NCBI RefSeq assembly: GCF_905404315.1 | Contig: NC_066293.1 | Location: 1,999,001-2,063,000 of the forward strand | DNA from: Leptidea sinapis | Lineage: Eukaryota > Arthropoda > Insecta > Lepidoptera > Pieridae | DNA length: 64,000 nt | Direction of reading: 5' to 3' | Shown: in pieces, positions 1 through 11,000 of the stretch | Position numbering within the stretch: position 1 is the stretch's first letter | Layout of the letters: each line of letters opens with the position of its first letter | Position numbers and translations under genes: made by a program | The notes under the pieces: generated by a model | The model's input: only the letters and a program-made list of their open reading frames with translations | Databases searched by the model: none | Told to the model about the DNA's origin: nothing

Positions 1-310
1 GGGTTTCCAGTAGCTCCTTTGAGACCCATACATACTTCTCAACTCTCAGTCAGTTACTGAACATCAATCAACAAACCAAGTGTGCTTCTATTTATACAAG
101 TAAGGATCTTAAATGTTCTCAATAACATGTTTTTGTAAACAACTCTTTACTTATCAACTCACACCAGCATGCATATCACTGAGATGTGGTTAGTTTTAAT
201 GTTATCTCTTACATTGTAGTAACATTGAATGTCTGTATCATCTCTCTATCTATGTACTTGTAGTGTACTCAAGTTGAGTTCTTCATAAGTTTTTCTTTTC
301 ATTGAAATAA
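1..310. other. AT-rich intron, nothing recognised
   Basis: This lies downstream of GrpE exon 4, so it belongs to a GrpE intron. I looked on the minus strand for the last GrpE exon, which should encode the C-terminal beta domain, and did not find it. No repeat or ORF was recognised. Confidence 0.4.
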
Positions 311-625
311 CTATTTTTGTAGCTCTGCATTGCACTTTTTAGAGCATTTAGATGTTTTTTTTTTTATAGATGGATTCCATATTTGGAATGCATTCTCTAA
401 AAGAGGGAAGATATATGTTTTAGACACTTTTAAAAACAAGTTATTTGTGATAATATTAAATGCTTTTCTAACCACATACAATATACAGTTAGCCTTCTTT
501 ACTATATTTGTGATGTGCACCTACATCTCACTTGAGGTTCCATGTGATGGTTACCCCAACATCTCTTTGGATGCTTACTTCTTGAACTGCCTTGGCTTTG
601 AACCAATCTTGTATTGCATCCCTGG
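311..625 (-). mobile_element. degraded LINE fragment, RT C-terminal part
   Basis: On the minus strand, fragments in more than one frame read like the region after the reverse transcriptase of Jockey-type LINEs: first a 'RDVGVTI' stretch (near 560), then 'IVKKANCILYVVRKAF' and 'YIFPLLENAFQIWNPSIKK' (311-520). These match the common pattern in which the nascent strand is placed on 'KW..HI..IVKKAN', followed by 'RP.LEY....W.P'. At least one frameshift and stops make it dead. It lies in the GrpE intron, upstream of the larger LINE. Confidence 0.6.
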
Positions 626-686
626 TTGTTGCTACCTATATAAAACAGTAACACTTTGTTCCATTTAGTGGGATGTGTGTACATAC

Positions 687-3600
687 CTGTGCTAGTTGTG
701 CTCTCGTCAGCTTGATTCCGTCTGCAACTGAGCGCAATGCGGGACTGGCTCCACCCTCTCCTTCAGGAACACTCTCCGCAGCTGCTGACAGTGTGTCTGC
801 CACCTATCAGAACATTATTTAATTATAAGAAGTATATTGAGTTATAACTAACACAATAAATGTTTAATTTAAGTAACATTATCTATGTTTGTTCATTATA
901 ATCTCATGTTTCATGATTAATAAAAAAAATCTTGCTGATAATGACCGTAAATGATGGTAAATTCGTTAACACCAATCAAATTCAAATATTTTATTTAAAA
1001 TCACTTATTGAACGTCAAAATCTACCACCCATTCAAAAGAGACTGCCTCAGACCTGAGTAGAATGGGCGCAAGAAACTCAGCGGGATTTTTTTTTTAATG
1101 TAAAATATGGATTACAATGTAATATCGTACAATAAATATTTATAATTAAAGAGCCTGAGGGTGTTCGCTTCATTCCCAGTCCGTGGTGTTATTAAGAAAA
1201 TCGTTTATGCTATAATAACATTTCCCACACAAACGTTTTTTAACAATTCTTTTAAATTTCGTAACACATTTGTTTTGTACATTTTCTGGGATCATATTGT
1301 AGACGCATATACATCGCCCAACAAAAGACTTACTAACTCGACCCAACCGAGTAGTAGGCACAACAAGTTTATGTTTGTTCCTCGTGTTAACATTATGAAT
1401 GTCACAGTTTCTAGAAAATTCCTCAAAGTGCTTATGAACATACAAAACATTATCAAAAATGTATTGAGAAGCAACAGTCAAAATGTTTATTTCTTTAAAT
1501 TTTTCTCTTAATGATTCTTTAGGACCTAGGTTATAAATCGCGCGAATAGCCCTCTTCTGCAGCACAAATATAGTATTAATATCGGCCGCACTGCCCCATA
1601 ACAATATACCATAGGACATAATACTATGAAAATAACTAAAGTATACTAATCTCGCCGTATCTATGTCAGTTAACCGTCTAATTTTCTTAACCGCATATGC
1701 TGCAGAACTAAGCCTATTCGCCAATCCTTCAATATGGGGGCCCCACTGCAATTTGGAATCAAGAGTAATGCCAAGAAATATAGCAGATTCCACTGGTTTT
1801 ACCACCTCTCCATTTAATAAAATATTCGCATCTACATTTTTGACATTTGGCGCGGTGAATTTAATATATTTGGTTTTGTGATTATTTAACAATAAGTTAT
1901 TTGCGCTAAACCAGTACACGATGTCAGATAGAGCATTGTTTACTTCGTCATACAAAACTTGGCTTCGTTTCACTTTGAATATAAGTGTCATCCGCAAACA
2001 ATACCACCTTGTGTTTTTTTTTCTTCAAGGTTAGGTAGATCATTTATATAAATTAGGAAGAGGAAGGGTCCAAGAATAGACCCTTGTGGTACCCCCATAC
2101 CGAGAGGAGTCCCAGGAGATCTCCTGCCATTCACCTCGACCCTCTGAATCCTATTATTTAAATATGAGATCAGAAGATCGAGGGCAGATCCTCTTATACC
2201 ATAGTGGCATAGCTTCCTGACCAGCGTTGAATGTTGAACACAATCAAAAGCCTTAGATAAATCACAGAAGATACCAAGTGCATTCTGTGATTCCTCCCAG
2301 GCCTCAAAAATATTCCTGATGAGTTCAACACCTGCATCCGTAGTCGAGCGTCCCCTAGTAAAGCCAAATTGTTTTATATGAAGTAACTTATAAGTGTTAA
2401 AGTGAGTAAGCATTTGGCTTAAAATAATTTTTTCAAAAATTTTACTAAGGGTCGGCAACACCGAAACAGGGCGATAGTTATTCGGGTCAGAAGTGAGTCC
2501 CGATTTAAATATTGGTGTAATTTTACTATACTTCAGAAGGTCAGGAAACACGCCATGTTCAATACAGCTATTAAAAACTAGTGCTAGATATGGTGTTATG
2601 ACGTCAATAACAGAACTTATTATTTTCACAGATATGCCCCATATATCAACAGTTTTTTTCATTTCTCTGGATCTGAAAGTTTTAATTATTTCTGCTGGGC
2701 TAAAAACACTGAATTTGAAATTTTGTTTACATTCCTTAACGTTTTCCAAAAGAAGTGACTCGGCAACACTGGTGGAGGAGACAAGGGTGCCTGAGATGGA
2801 AACTGGAATGTCAGAAAAAAATTTCTCAAAAGCAGAAACTACTTCCTGCTCAGAGTGGATTTTTGTATTGTTTATTATTAGATTATATTCAGACTTGCAG
2901 TCTTTCGCTCTTCCAGATTCCCAGTTAATAACTTTCCAAGTCATTTTTATTTTATTTGAAGCATTTTTAATTATTTCTCTAATATGCATTGACTTAGCAA
3001 TACTTTCTTAAATAATTTTGAATATTTTTCACATATACATCATGATTACATGATGATCTCTCACTATATAGTTCATATAACCGTTGTCTGCTCCTATGAA
3101 TACCAGCTGTTGCCCAGTTGTTAAATGACAAGAGACCACCCGAGTTGACTGTCTTTGAAGTAAATATAGAAGCAAACTCTGTTTTAATTATTTTAAATAA
3201 CTTACCATACATCTCATTTGGAGTACTGTTATAATTCAAATACAAGTTTGAGAGTTTTTCTGAAACATTGCCTCTATATTTCTCCATTCGCCTATTGTTT
3301 ACCGGAACAAACATAAACTTTTTAGTTGAAGTACATTTGTTTCCTTCAATATTAAAAGAGGCTAATTGACCAAAGTGGTCTGAGCTCAGTTTACTAATTA
3401 TTGATTGAGAAATAGGTTTATAATTGGTAAAAATATTATCAATACAGCTTTTAGAGGTGCTGGGTACTCTAGTAGGTTCTAAGAAAATATTTGAGAAATT
3501 ATATGATTTAAACAAAGATTTGAATCTAATACTTGTGGTGGATTTTTCTAATAAGTTAATATTAAAGTCACCACAAATCATAATATATTTCTTAGATTCT

Positions 3601-6600
3601 GATAATTTTGATAGAACCTCCTCCAATACACTCTCAAATAACTCATATAATGCATCGGGGGGTCTGTATATGCTTACAACAATGGCACACTCAAGCTCTG
3701 CACAGGCTATTTCAATGGTACGTTCAACAGAGAGGCCCACAATATCTTTACGGTCTTTGAATTTAAGTGATTTACTTATAAGTATAAGAGAGCCGCCGAG
3801 AGATCAAATACATACTCTAAAGCTTGGTGATCTACTTGAACATAACTATGGCTGAATTGTTGTGCCCTTTCTATAGAAGTAGGAAGAAACAAGTGCTTGT
3901 TTGTGGTACTCCTTGCCAATTACAAAAAAGAACTGCATCTCAGAATTCTCGATAAACACAAAATTGCGCTCGTTATTTTCACTCCTTACATGAAGTCTCA
4001 GTAGCCCGATAGCTTCACTAGCTGCGGCCGCCCTTTCAACTACGACAAATATAGTGGTTGCACATTACTGCTTGGCGGTAGAAACGGTAGACTTGGTACT
4101 CATCTAGTCGACATCTTTTCCCGAGCCTCCCATTGTATATATTTTATAAGTGATAGGCCGAATGTGAACCGAATACGAACATCGGCCGACCATTCGGGAC
4201 AAATAAAAAATTCGGTCGCAATTCAGTTGCTTCGGTCGCGCTTTCTCTGGAGTGACAGGTCGCGTCTTGTTTATGCATCGCGGTTAGCTACGCCCCATCC
4301 GCACTCCGCGCACACCACCGTCCAGAATCATGAAGTCATGAAGATGACGTTTAATAATACAAAACTTTCATTTTTGCCGCCGCATTAAAATGGTCGCAGG
4401 CATAGGTGTCCACACTTTTGTAATAGGATAAAGCAGTAATGTGTAAGCATAATTGTAAGGGGGCCGTAGCTAGTGAAATTACTAGGCAAATGAGATCTTA
4501 TGCCACTGAGAATTTTTGGGTTTTTTAAGAATCCTGAGTGGCACTGCACTGTATGGGCAGGGTGTATCAATTACCATTAGTTGAACATCCTGCTCGTCTT
4601 GTTCCTTACTGTCATAAAAAAAATCGATTAAAGACAAATCTTAGCTTAAAATTTATTTAAGAAAGCTTACAACATTTGAATAAATTATGGATTTGCACCA
4701 AATAATATCTTAATCAATAAATACTCTATAAACTAACATATTAACATCATCATGAACATCCTGTTTAAAGCAAAATATTGCAGTTATAGCAATACAATAA
4801 ATTACAAAGTTTGCGTATTTTATTTTCACCTTTTTCCACCACCAATCAGTGATTTGCACACACTTATTTGTGTTTTGGTTTGAAGGGCACGTTATGTATG
4901 AAGGTGACACATTATTATGGACCCAAACACACACATAAAATACTCACATCAAGGAGATCTTTACAGAAGCTCTGTATTGCAAACGACTTTGCATCTTCAA
5001 CTTGCTTCATCATTCTGCGTCTGACATTCTCACAGTCAGCCAATGAACGCTTATACTTGTCCTGAAATTTTTTTTTAAATTTATTATCTTATTCATGCAA
5101 TAGTTATAACCCTGCCTCCCACATAACAATGTTATTTTGATTTTCCCAAACGTATATTTAAACAAGACTTACAATTAAATAAAATAGTTTGGAAATTTGC
5201 ACACACTTGAGAATAAAGGACAATGCCGATCCTTGTATGAAAATTGGGCTATTCTTGCGTCTTAACCAAATCATCAGTAAAACATTAGAAATATTCTCAA
5301 GATTATGTAAAACAAAAATCAGTGAGATATAAACAGGGAATATTTAGTTATCTGACTTTTTCAATTTCAATTTTCTACAAGCTTGTTGTCAGTTTTAGTG
5401 TAGGATTGCTGGACTAGACGTTAAAATATGAGGAAAACACTAATCACCGACCAGAAAAATAAGTTAATCCAGGAAATCACTGGGTTTTCCGATTTTCGCA
5501 AATGTGAAAAACTTTAATAATTTCATACTTTTCTTGTCCAACGGTCATGCAATCAGTGAGAAGTTGATTGATGATAATGACATTGTGACAAAACACAGAT
5601 ACAGACAAAACCTGTCATAATGATATTTCAACCAGTGCTTCTACTTACAATTTTGATTTACCCTAGATTCAACGATGGCGACGGGTAACCTAGTAGAATC
5701 GTGTCAATAATTATTAGTGTTATGACATAATTCAATGTCCATGGTTTAATGGAAATTATAGTATTATAATAATGTTAAATGAATAGGTTTTAAGCCACAT
5801 AGGTTTTTTTTAACAATCTATATGGTATATTTTCTTCATAATTAGCGAAGCGTTAAAAGTTCAAAGAATATAACAGTTTGTTGTGTGTGCAGTGTAAGTA
5901 CTCTGTGCCTTGCTTGCTGCTGTTTGTCGCACTTGAAATGTTCGGGAAGCATACTTTGCTTTTCAATAAACAGCTATCAAAATAAGTTAAAGAAACACGA
6001 AGTGCAGATCTAATTGGCATTTCAAAAGTACCAGTTAAAAAGATATTTTAACTGGTAGCCGTTACCTATTCTGTTTCTATGAATACTGGTATTATTTTTA
6101 ATCATTGTGCAATACTTTTTTTAATATTCGGCCAACAGAACGTATTAATATGATTTTATCAAATAATATTTAGCCAGTGGTGTGGGAAAGGTTAGGTTTG
6201 TTTGGGTTTTCAGTCGATTTATTTCCTAGAATATGTAGGTATTCATGCTTTTCCTTTTAAAAAAGGAGTTCATAATATACTGGTATCATTGGGTGAGTGT
6301 TTTAGTGACAGCGACTTTCCGGGCTAATATGGCACTTCCACTCGTTCCGAAACTATAAATTACTTTCTATTCATATAACTTTTAAACCCCTGTTCGCATC
6401 TGATTTAAAATAAATATATGCGAAATTATAATTTAAAAGAAAATTTTGCATGTATACCTTGTTCAGACGCATGATAGTGTGTAATATAGTCCATTTTCCG
6501 GCATTGTCCTTTATGGATTATATGTGAAGTTAGAGGTTAAGAAATATTTTTTTTTAAATGGATAAAAGCATGAGAAAATGGATATAAGGGTGTAGTGGTT

Positions 6601-7271
6601 GTGCTTGACTCAACTAGAACATAGTTATACTGGGTTACAACAGCATAAAATATAGTTAATGCCCTCTATTATGATACTTTTTTACCTATACATGGCACAT
6701 GTTATCTATAAGCTGTGGCCTCATATCAAAAAGGCATTCATTTTCTCAAAATTTATTCCTTTACAATTCTTTTTGATGTCATTTCTATCTCAATATATCT
6801 CACCTCAAAATCCTTACATTGTTCAGTAACTGTTTTTAAATCTGCTGTGAGGCTTTCGATTTGCTTGTGACACTCTTCTACTGATGAGGGAAGCTGTTTC
6901 TCTGGTTTGCTCTCAGATTCCTTCTCTGATGGCTTTTCTTCAGCACCATAGCACCGAACAGAGGTACTAAGGATAACCAAATCATAGCATTTAAGAAATG
7001 TGATGTAATTTTGGAAAAATATTAATAATATTTATTAACGTATGTGTTACAGCATGTCTCACTAGTGTTGATAGTTATGATATTAGGAAAAGGAGAATAA
7101 TGGCAGTAATTCATGAACAAGCTACAATTTCAAGATGTCAAATGGGATTTAGAGGTTAGAATATAAATTGCGTAATATTTACCAGTAGATATTTGTTCTT
7201 AGAGCTTTCAATGTTGAATCTGTAACATATTTAGTTAATCGACCTAATGTATAAACTTTTATCGACGCCAT
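687..7271 (-). CDS. GRPEL1: mitochondrial GrpE homologue (exons 1-4, partial)
   Basis: Nucleotide-exchange factor that releases ADP from mitochondrial Hsp70 during protein import and folding in the matrix. Exons on the minus strand: 7271-7183, 6966-6804, 5061-4948, 803-687. Splice phases agree and give 161 residues in frame. The start ATG at 7271 opens a basic, hydroxylated N-terminus (MASIKVYTLGRLTKYV), as expected of a matrix-targeting presequence. Exon 2 carries an acidic/lysine-rich linker and the start of the long coiled coil ('VEECHKQIESLTADLK'). Exon 3 holds the family core 'YKRSLADCENVRRRMMKQ' and 'AKSFAIQSFCKDLLD'. Exon 4 continues as 'VADTLSAAAESVPEGEG'. The usual 'VF.RHGL..' C-terminal beta domain is absent, so the final exon(s) lie beyond the left edge. 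A full Jockey-like LINE and other repeats fill intron 3. The gene is head-to-head with the phosphatase gene at 8011. Confidence 0.9.
970..3870 (-). mobile_element. Jockey-like LINE, endonuclease plus RT, frameshifted
   Basis: Minus-strand non-LTR retrotransposon inside GrpE intron 3. The apurinic endonuclease domain runs 3740-2994, with 'MICGDFNINLLEK' and 'SKLSSDHFGQ'. The RT domain follows (2989-1988): 'YRPVSVLPTLSKIFEKI', 'LGIFCDLSKAFDCVQHS' and 'GVPQGSILGPFLFLIYIND'. The FADD catalytic box is present near 1990 in a different frame: a run of A residues (T run on the plus strand near 2015) shifts the frame, and a second shift just beyond moves into the C-terminal frame (1997-1170). The 3' end near 970 has an 'AATATTTGAATTT'-type tail that recurs at the 3' ends of other copies in the window. 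The 5' end is truncated near 3870, inside the endonuclease domain. The element cannot make its own intact RT. Confidence 0.88.
3871..4382. other. intronic, unassigned
   Basis: A GC-richer patch at 4150-4330 with repeated 'ggccga/attcgg' motifs looks repeat-derived, but I could not name a family. No supported gene. Confidence 0.3.
4383..4620 (-). repeat. interspersed repeat family E
   Basis: Reverse-orientation copy of a short repeat found about ten times in the window. Its landmarks on the sense strand are 'gacgagcaggacgttca', 'tacgccctgcccattac', a self-complementary pair 'gccgctcagga...tctgagcggc', and 'tgtctcaaggtgtcgagcg' in reverse. This copy reads through 'attactaggcaaatgagatc' and 'gagtggcactgcactg'. 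No coding capacity. The class is unclear; it could be a SINE-like or a LINE-tail-derived repeat. Confidence 0.6.
5066..6728. other. GrpE intron 2, no features seen
   Basis: AT-rich sequence between GrpE exons 3 and 2. No ORF with recognisable domains and no repeat that I could match to others in the window. Confidence 0.4.
6729..6787 (-). mobile_element. 3' end of LINE family D abutting a GrpE splice donor
   Basis: The segment 'aaggcattcattttctcaaa' onward to 'tttttgatgtcatttct' is the 3'-terminal piece of the LINE family that also occurs at 14560, 38599, 43366, 45810 and 46928. Here it ends about 15 bases from the 5' splice site of GrpE exon 2 (GT at 6803-6802). Confidence 0.6.
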
Positions 7272-8010
7272 AACTTAAATAAATTAAAAATCTCTTGCAA
7301 ATAATAAACGACTTTCAATAGCGATACAACTTTTTATTTTGTGTTATCAATATGGCTTCGGCTTATACCCATTCAGCCAGCGAAACTCAAATAAGAGTGA
7401 ATACTTAAAACGACTAAAAACAAAAATCGATTATAATACTTTATAAATGTATAATATTGAAGAACATTTGAATAAATGTATAAAAATAACATTTCATCAT
7501 TGTTGTAGTATGTGTAGATATTATTGTATCTAATATTCTCTTGATATTGAATAATATAAAAGTATAAAATAAAAACAAAAACGTTTTCATTTGTAGGTTT
7601 CTTGCATTATAAAATTTATTTTACGCTAACAGCTCCTACATACATCATAAATCAAAATAATTAATTTTTATTACACCGTTACACGACGGACTGTCTACAA
7701 CTACAATATAAAGTCCTCTGTTACTACTTAGTACTAGCTCTGTGTAATATTATGCAATTTCATTGTCAATGTCGGAATTCAGCTACCTATTTTTATGGGG
7801 TTCAATTTAACTACAAAAATGTCAAGAATTTTTCAAGGTGAATTCACGTCAAACAGCTGACTAGTACCTATTGACTAACATGGGGAAAAGCCTGAAAAAT
7901 TCCGTTATGTCGCAAATAAAAAGCAGTAGCCTGCTGAACTTCGTGTTCAGTGGCCAGTAGTTAGTTCGCGGTATTGTGTGCTGCAACACTAAGCGCGGGA
8001 AATTTAAACA
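7272..8010. promoter_or_regulatory. divergent intergenic region of GrpE and phosphatase genes
   Basis: 739 bp separates the two start codons, which point away from each other. It should hold both 5' UTRs and both core promoters, possibly as a bidirectional promoter. I see no unambiguous TATA or initiator arrangement. The last ~100 bp before 8011 is less AT-rich than the rest. Confidence 0.4.
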
Positions 8011-11000
8011 ATGCCCAACTTAGCAGTTTTCGATTTCGACCGCACTATTGTTGACGAGGACACAGATGCCACAATTATAGATAGATTAAGAGAAAAAAGA
8101 CCTCCGCCTGAATGGGAAGCAGGATCGCAGGATTGGACTCCTTATATGAGTGATGTAAGTACCTTCCACATACATCATTTTATTTTGACTTCATCACAAA
8201 AATTCCCCATGCACAAATAATATCAACATTTCGTGTTAAAAGAAGTTATTTTCCAGTTACAAATATATCCTGAAATTACAAGGAAATCGTATGATATGAC
8301 TAATAATTATTATTCAGTATATAAGTAGGTACATTTTTGTATTGTTTAGTATAATATTATAACTACTTTACTTACATTTTTTAAAAGATTTGAAAAATAC
8401 TATTGTTACAGTAATTTAAATAATTATTTTTTATTCCATAAAATATATTATCATTTCTATACATACTATAATACAGTACATAATTTGTAATTTTATTTCT
8501 TTCATCAAAATTATGAATAAAAAGTCAATATAATATAATATTACTAACTGTTGACCGATGTACTTCGCTTCAACTAAACAAATACATTAATTTAAATAAT
8601 TTTCTAAATTTTATATGAAAATCTTTTTTGTTAATTACGAAACTTGTAGAAATTCAAAATACAATAATTATCCCGTTGTTCCCTTATTTTCCCTGTTCTT
8701 TTAATGAAATAATGTCACATTAGAACTACGAAACTGTGCGTCATTTTATCTCAGAGAGTTAATCATACAACATTTAAATTTGGATTTAAAAAATTGGTCA
8801 CGAATTAAAATAAAATACCCTATCGCTCAAGTTGGTTCAATCTGCACACAGTGTGCAAAATTTCAATTCTTCTACTTCGCGAACGAACAACGTGACACGA
8901 AATTTGAATTTTTATTATGAGATCATAATTATTGCAAGTTTAGGCAGGTGTTTACTATTAAATTATACTCTTTGGTTTAGGTAGGAATTTTAATTTGCAC
9001 TTTACGGCCTTTCATAACAGCTTTTCTACGGACGTATAATTTTTTTTATAAGTAATATAAATACAAAAATATTATGCTGTGTACATTTACAATTTTATAA
9101 CGATAAGAACTTCTATATCTTCATATATATAAATTGACAGTGACACGTTGTTTGTCCGCGATGGACTCTAATGGACGTATTTTAATGTGGATTACTTCAT
9201 GGAGTGCAGTTTAGTCCAACTTGAGAGATAGGATAGTTTTTATTTCGATTTGGTACCCACTATTATTTTTATTTTCAATATTTGTTTTGTATGGACATAT
9301 TTTCTATGAGAGAATTTATTGTCGCTCGGTTTGACAGTTCTGCTGTGAAACAATTTTATTATAACAACAAGGAGCATACTGTACGAAATAATTCTTGATG
9401 TTATGAAATATTATTGACAAATATATAAAAAATCGTATTTTATTTATTATGTACAGTACAACGTCTGTCGCTAGTGTTATATATTATGTTCTATAATATA
9501 TTTTCCGTTTGTTATTTTTATTATGCAATAGTTTTTGTACCTAAATACTTACGTCACTTTCCACGCGCATCTTTTTTCCTTGCTCAGCCACTTGGTGTGG
9601 TTGACTTATGGCCGTGCCCAAGATTCAGTCTATCTTTTACTTGAGATAAAAATCGTAACTATCGTTGTCTTTTCTGTCCCAATAAACTTATCGACGTTAA
9701 CTCACCTTATCCGTACACGCTGTCTGTCAATGGGACGACGTATAGCTTACCAGCGATAGACGTTTGCATGGAAATTGCAATTCACGCGTCCCAATATAAA
9801 GCGATAAGAATGACTTATCGGGTATATTGGGACAGCTACAGATTATTGAGAGCAAATTACTGACAGTAGAAGGTAGTAATTTATCTCTATCTTTAGATAG
9901 TATATTGGGAACGGCCGTTAATGTATCAGACACACAACAGGTAATATAATGAATCTTTCCCTTCATTCCATGGGAGATTTTTAAAGATGTATCGAAATAT
10001 AAATGTATATTTTCGTAACGCTCTGTATTTTGAGATATGAAGATGTAGAAATGTACATTGTAGGTGTCGTGTGTGGTCTCCTGTTGATTTCTATGGAAAG
10101 ATGTAATGAGATGTTTCATGCTATAATGTACCTATATCTTTATATTATAGCTGCCGTGTGTGAAGTGCCTTAACATCTTATATCTCAAAGTAAAGCAGTG
10201 GAAGGCTCCTTTGCACAGGATGCCGGCTAAAGTTCTTCATGGATCATTATAATTTCTAATAAGAATAAATACTTTGCTCTTATTGATTTTTTAGATAGCT
10301 TAACGAGTTGAATGTATGAGACAGTAAGGCTTCAATTGCTTTTCTTTAATAAAAAGTGGCAAGACGAACAAGTCCTGCTTATTGTAATGACGCTCAGTGA
10401 CGCTCAGGATTCTTAGACAAACGACGTGACGAGCAGGACGTTCAGCTGATGGTAATAGATACGCCCTGCCCATTACAGTGCAGTGCCCTTCAGGATTCTT
10501 GAAAAAGCCAAAAATTTACCAAAAACACCTTGACACATTGGATGTTAAGTCTCATTTGCCCAGTAATTTCACTAGCTACGACGCCTCTCAGACCGAAACA
10601 CAATAATGTATACACATTACTACATGAAATCACGCCTCTTTCCCGTAGGGGGTAGGCAGAGACCACTTGCTACGATCCTTACATACTTGTTTCGCTTCGT
10701 CCACTTTCATTATTCCTTTCATACATGCTCTTCCGTTTAGGGTACTCTTGACCTGGCCTTTTATCAAGACGTCCCTGATTTGATCTCGAAACGTCCGCCT
10801 AGGTCTACCTTCCAACACTTTCATTCACATTACTTCACGGCAGAAAAAAGGCGCCGTTGTGGTACCACTCTCACTGGTCTTCATGTGAGACTGAATATTT
10901 ACAATAAATAGTTGCAGGCGGTGACTTGTAGTGAAATATTGCGAATATTATAATTTTATAAGCTTCATCTATTTCGTGTGCGAACTATCGCGCCGTACAC

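Noticed and set aside
330..668. Plus-strand ORF of 112 codons as a membrane protein gene
   Set aside because: The opposite strand gives recognisable LINE sequence; the hydrophobic look comes from AT-rich antisense.
9727..10119. 130-codon minus-strand ORF
   Set aside because: It overlaps the MITE at 9610-9916 and low-complexity DNA, with no domain and no splice partner.
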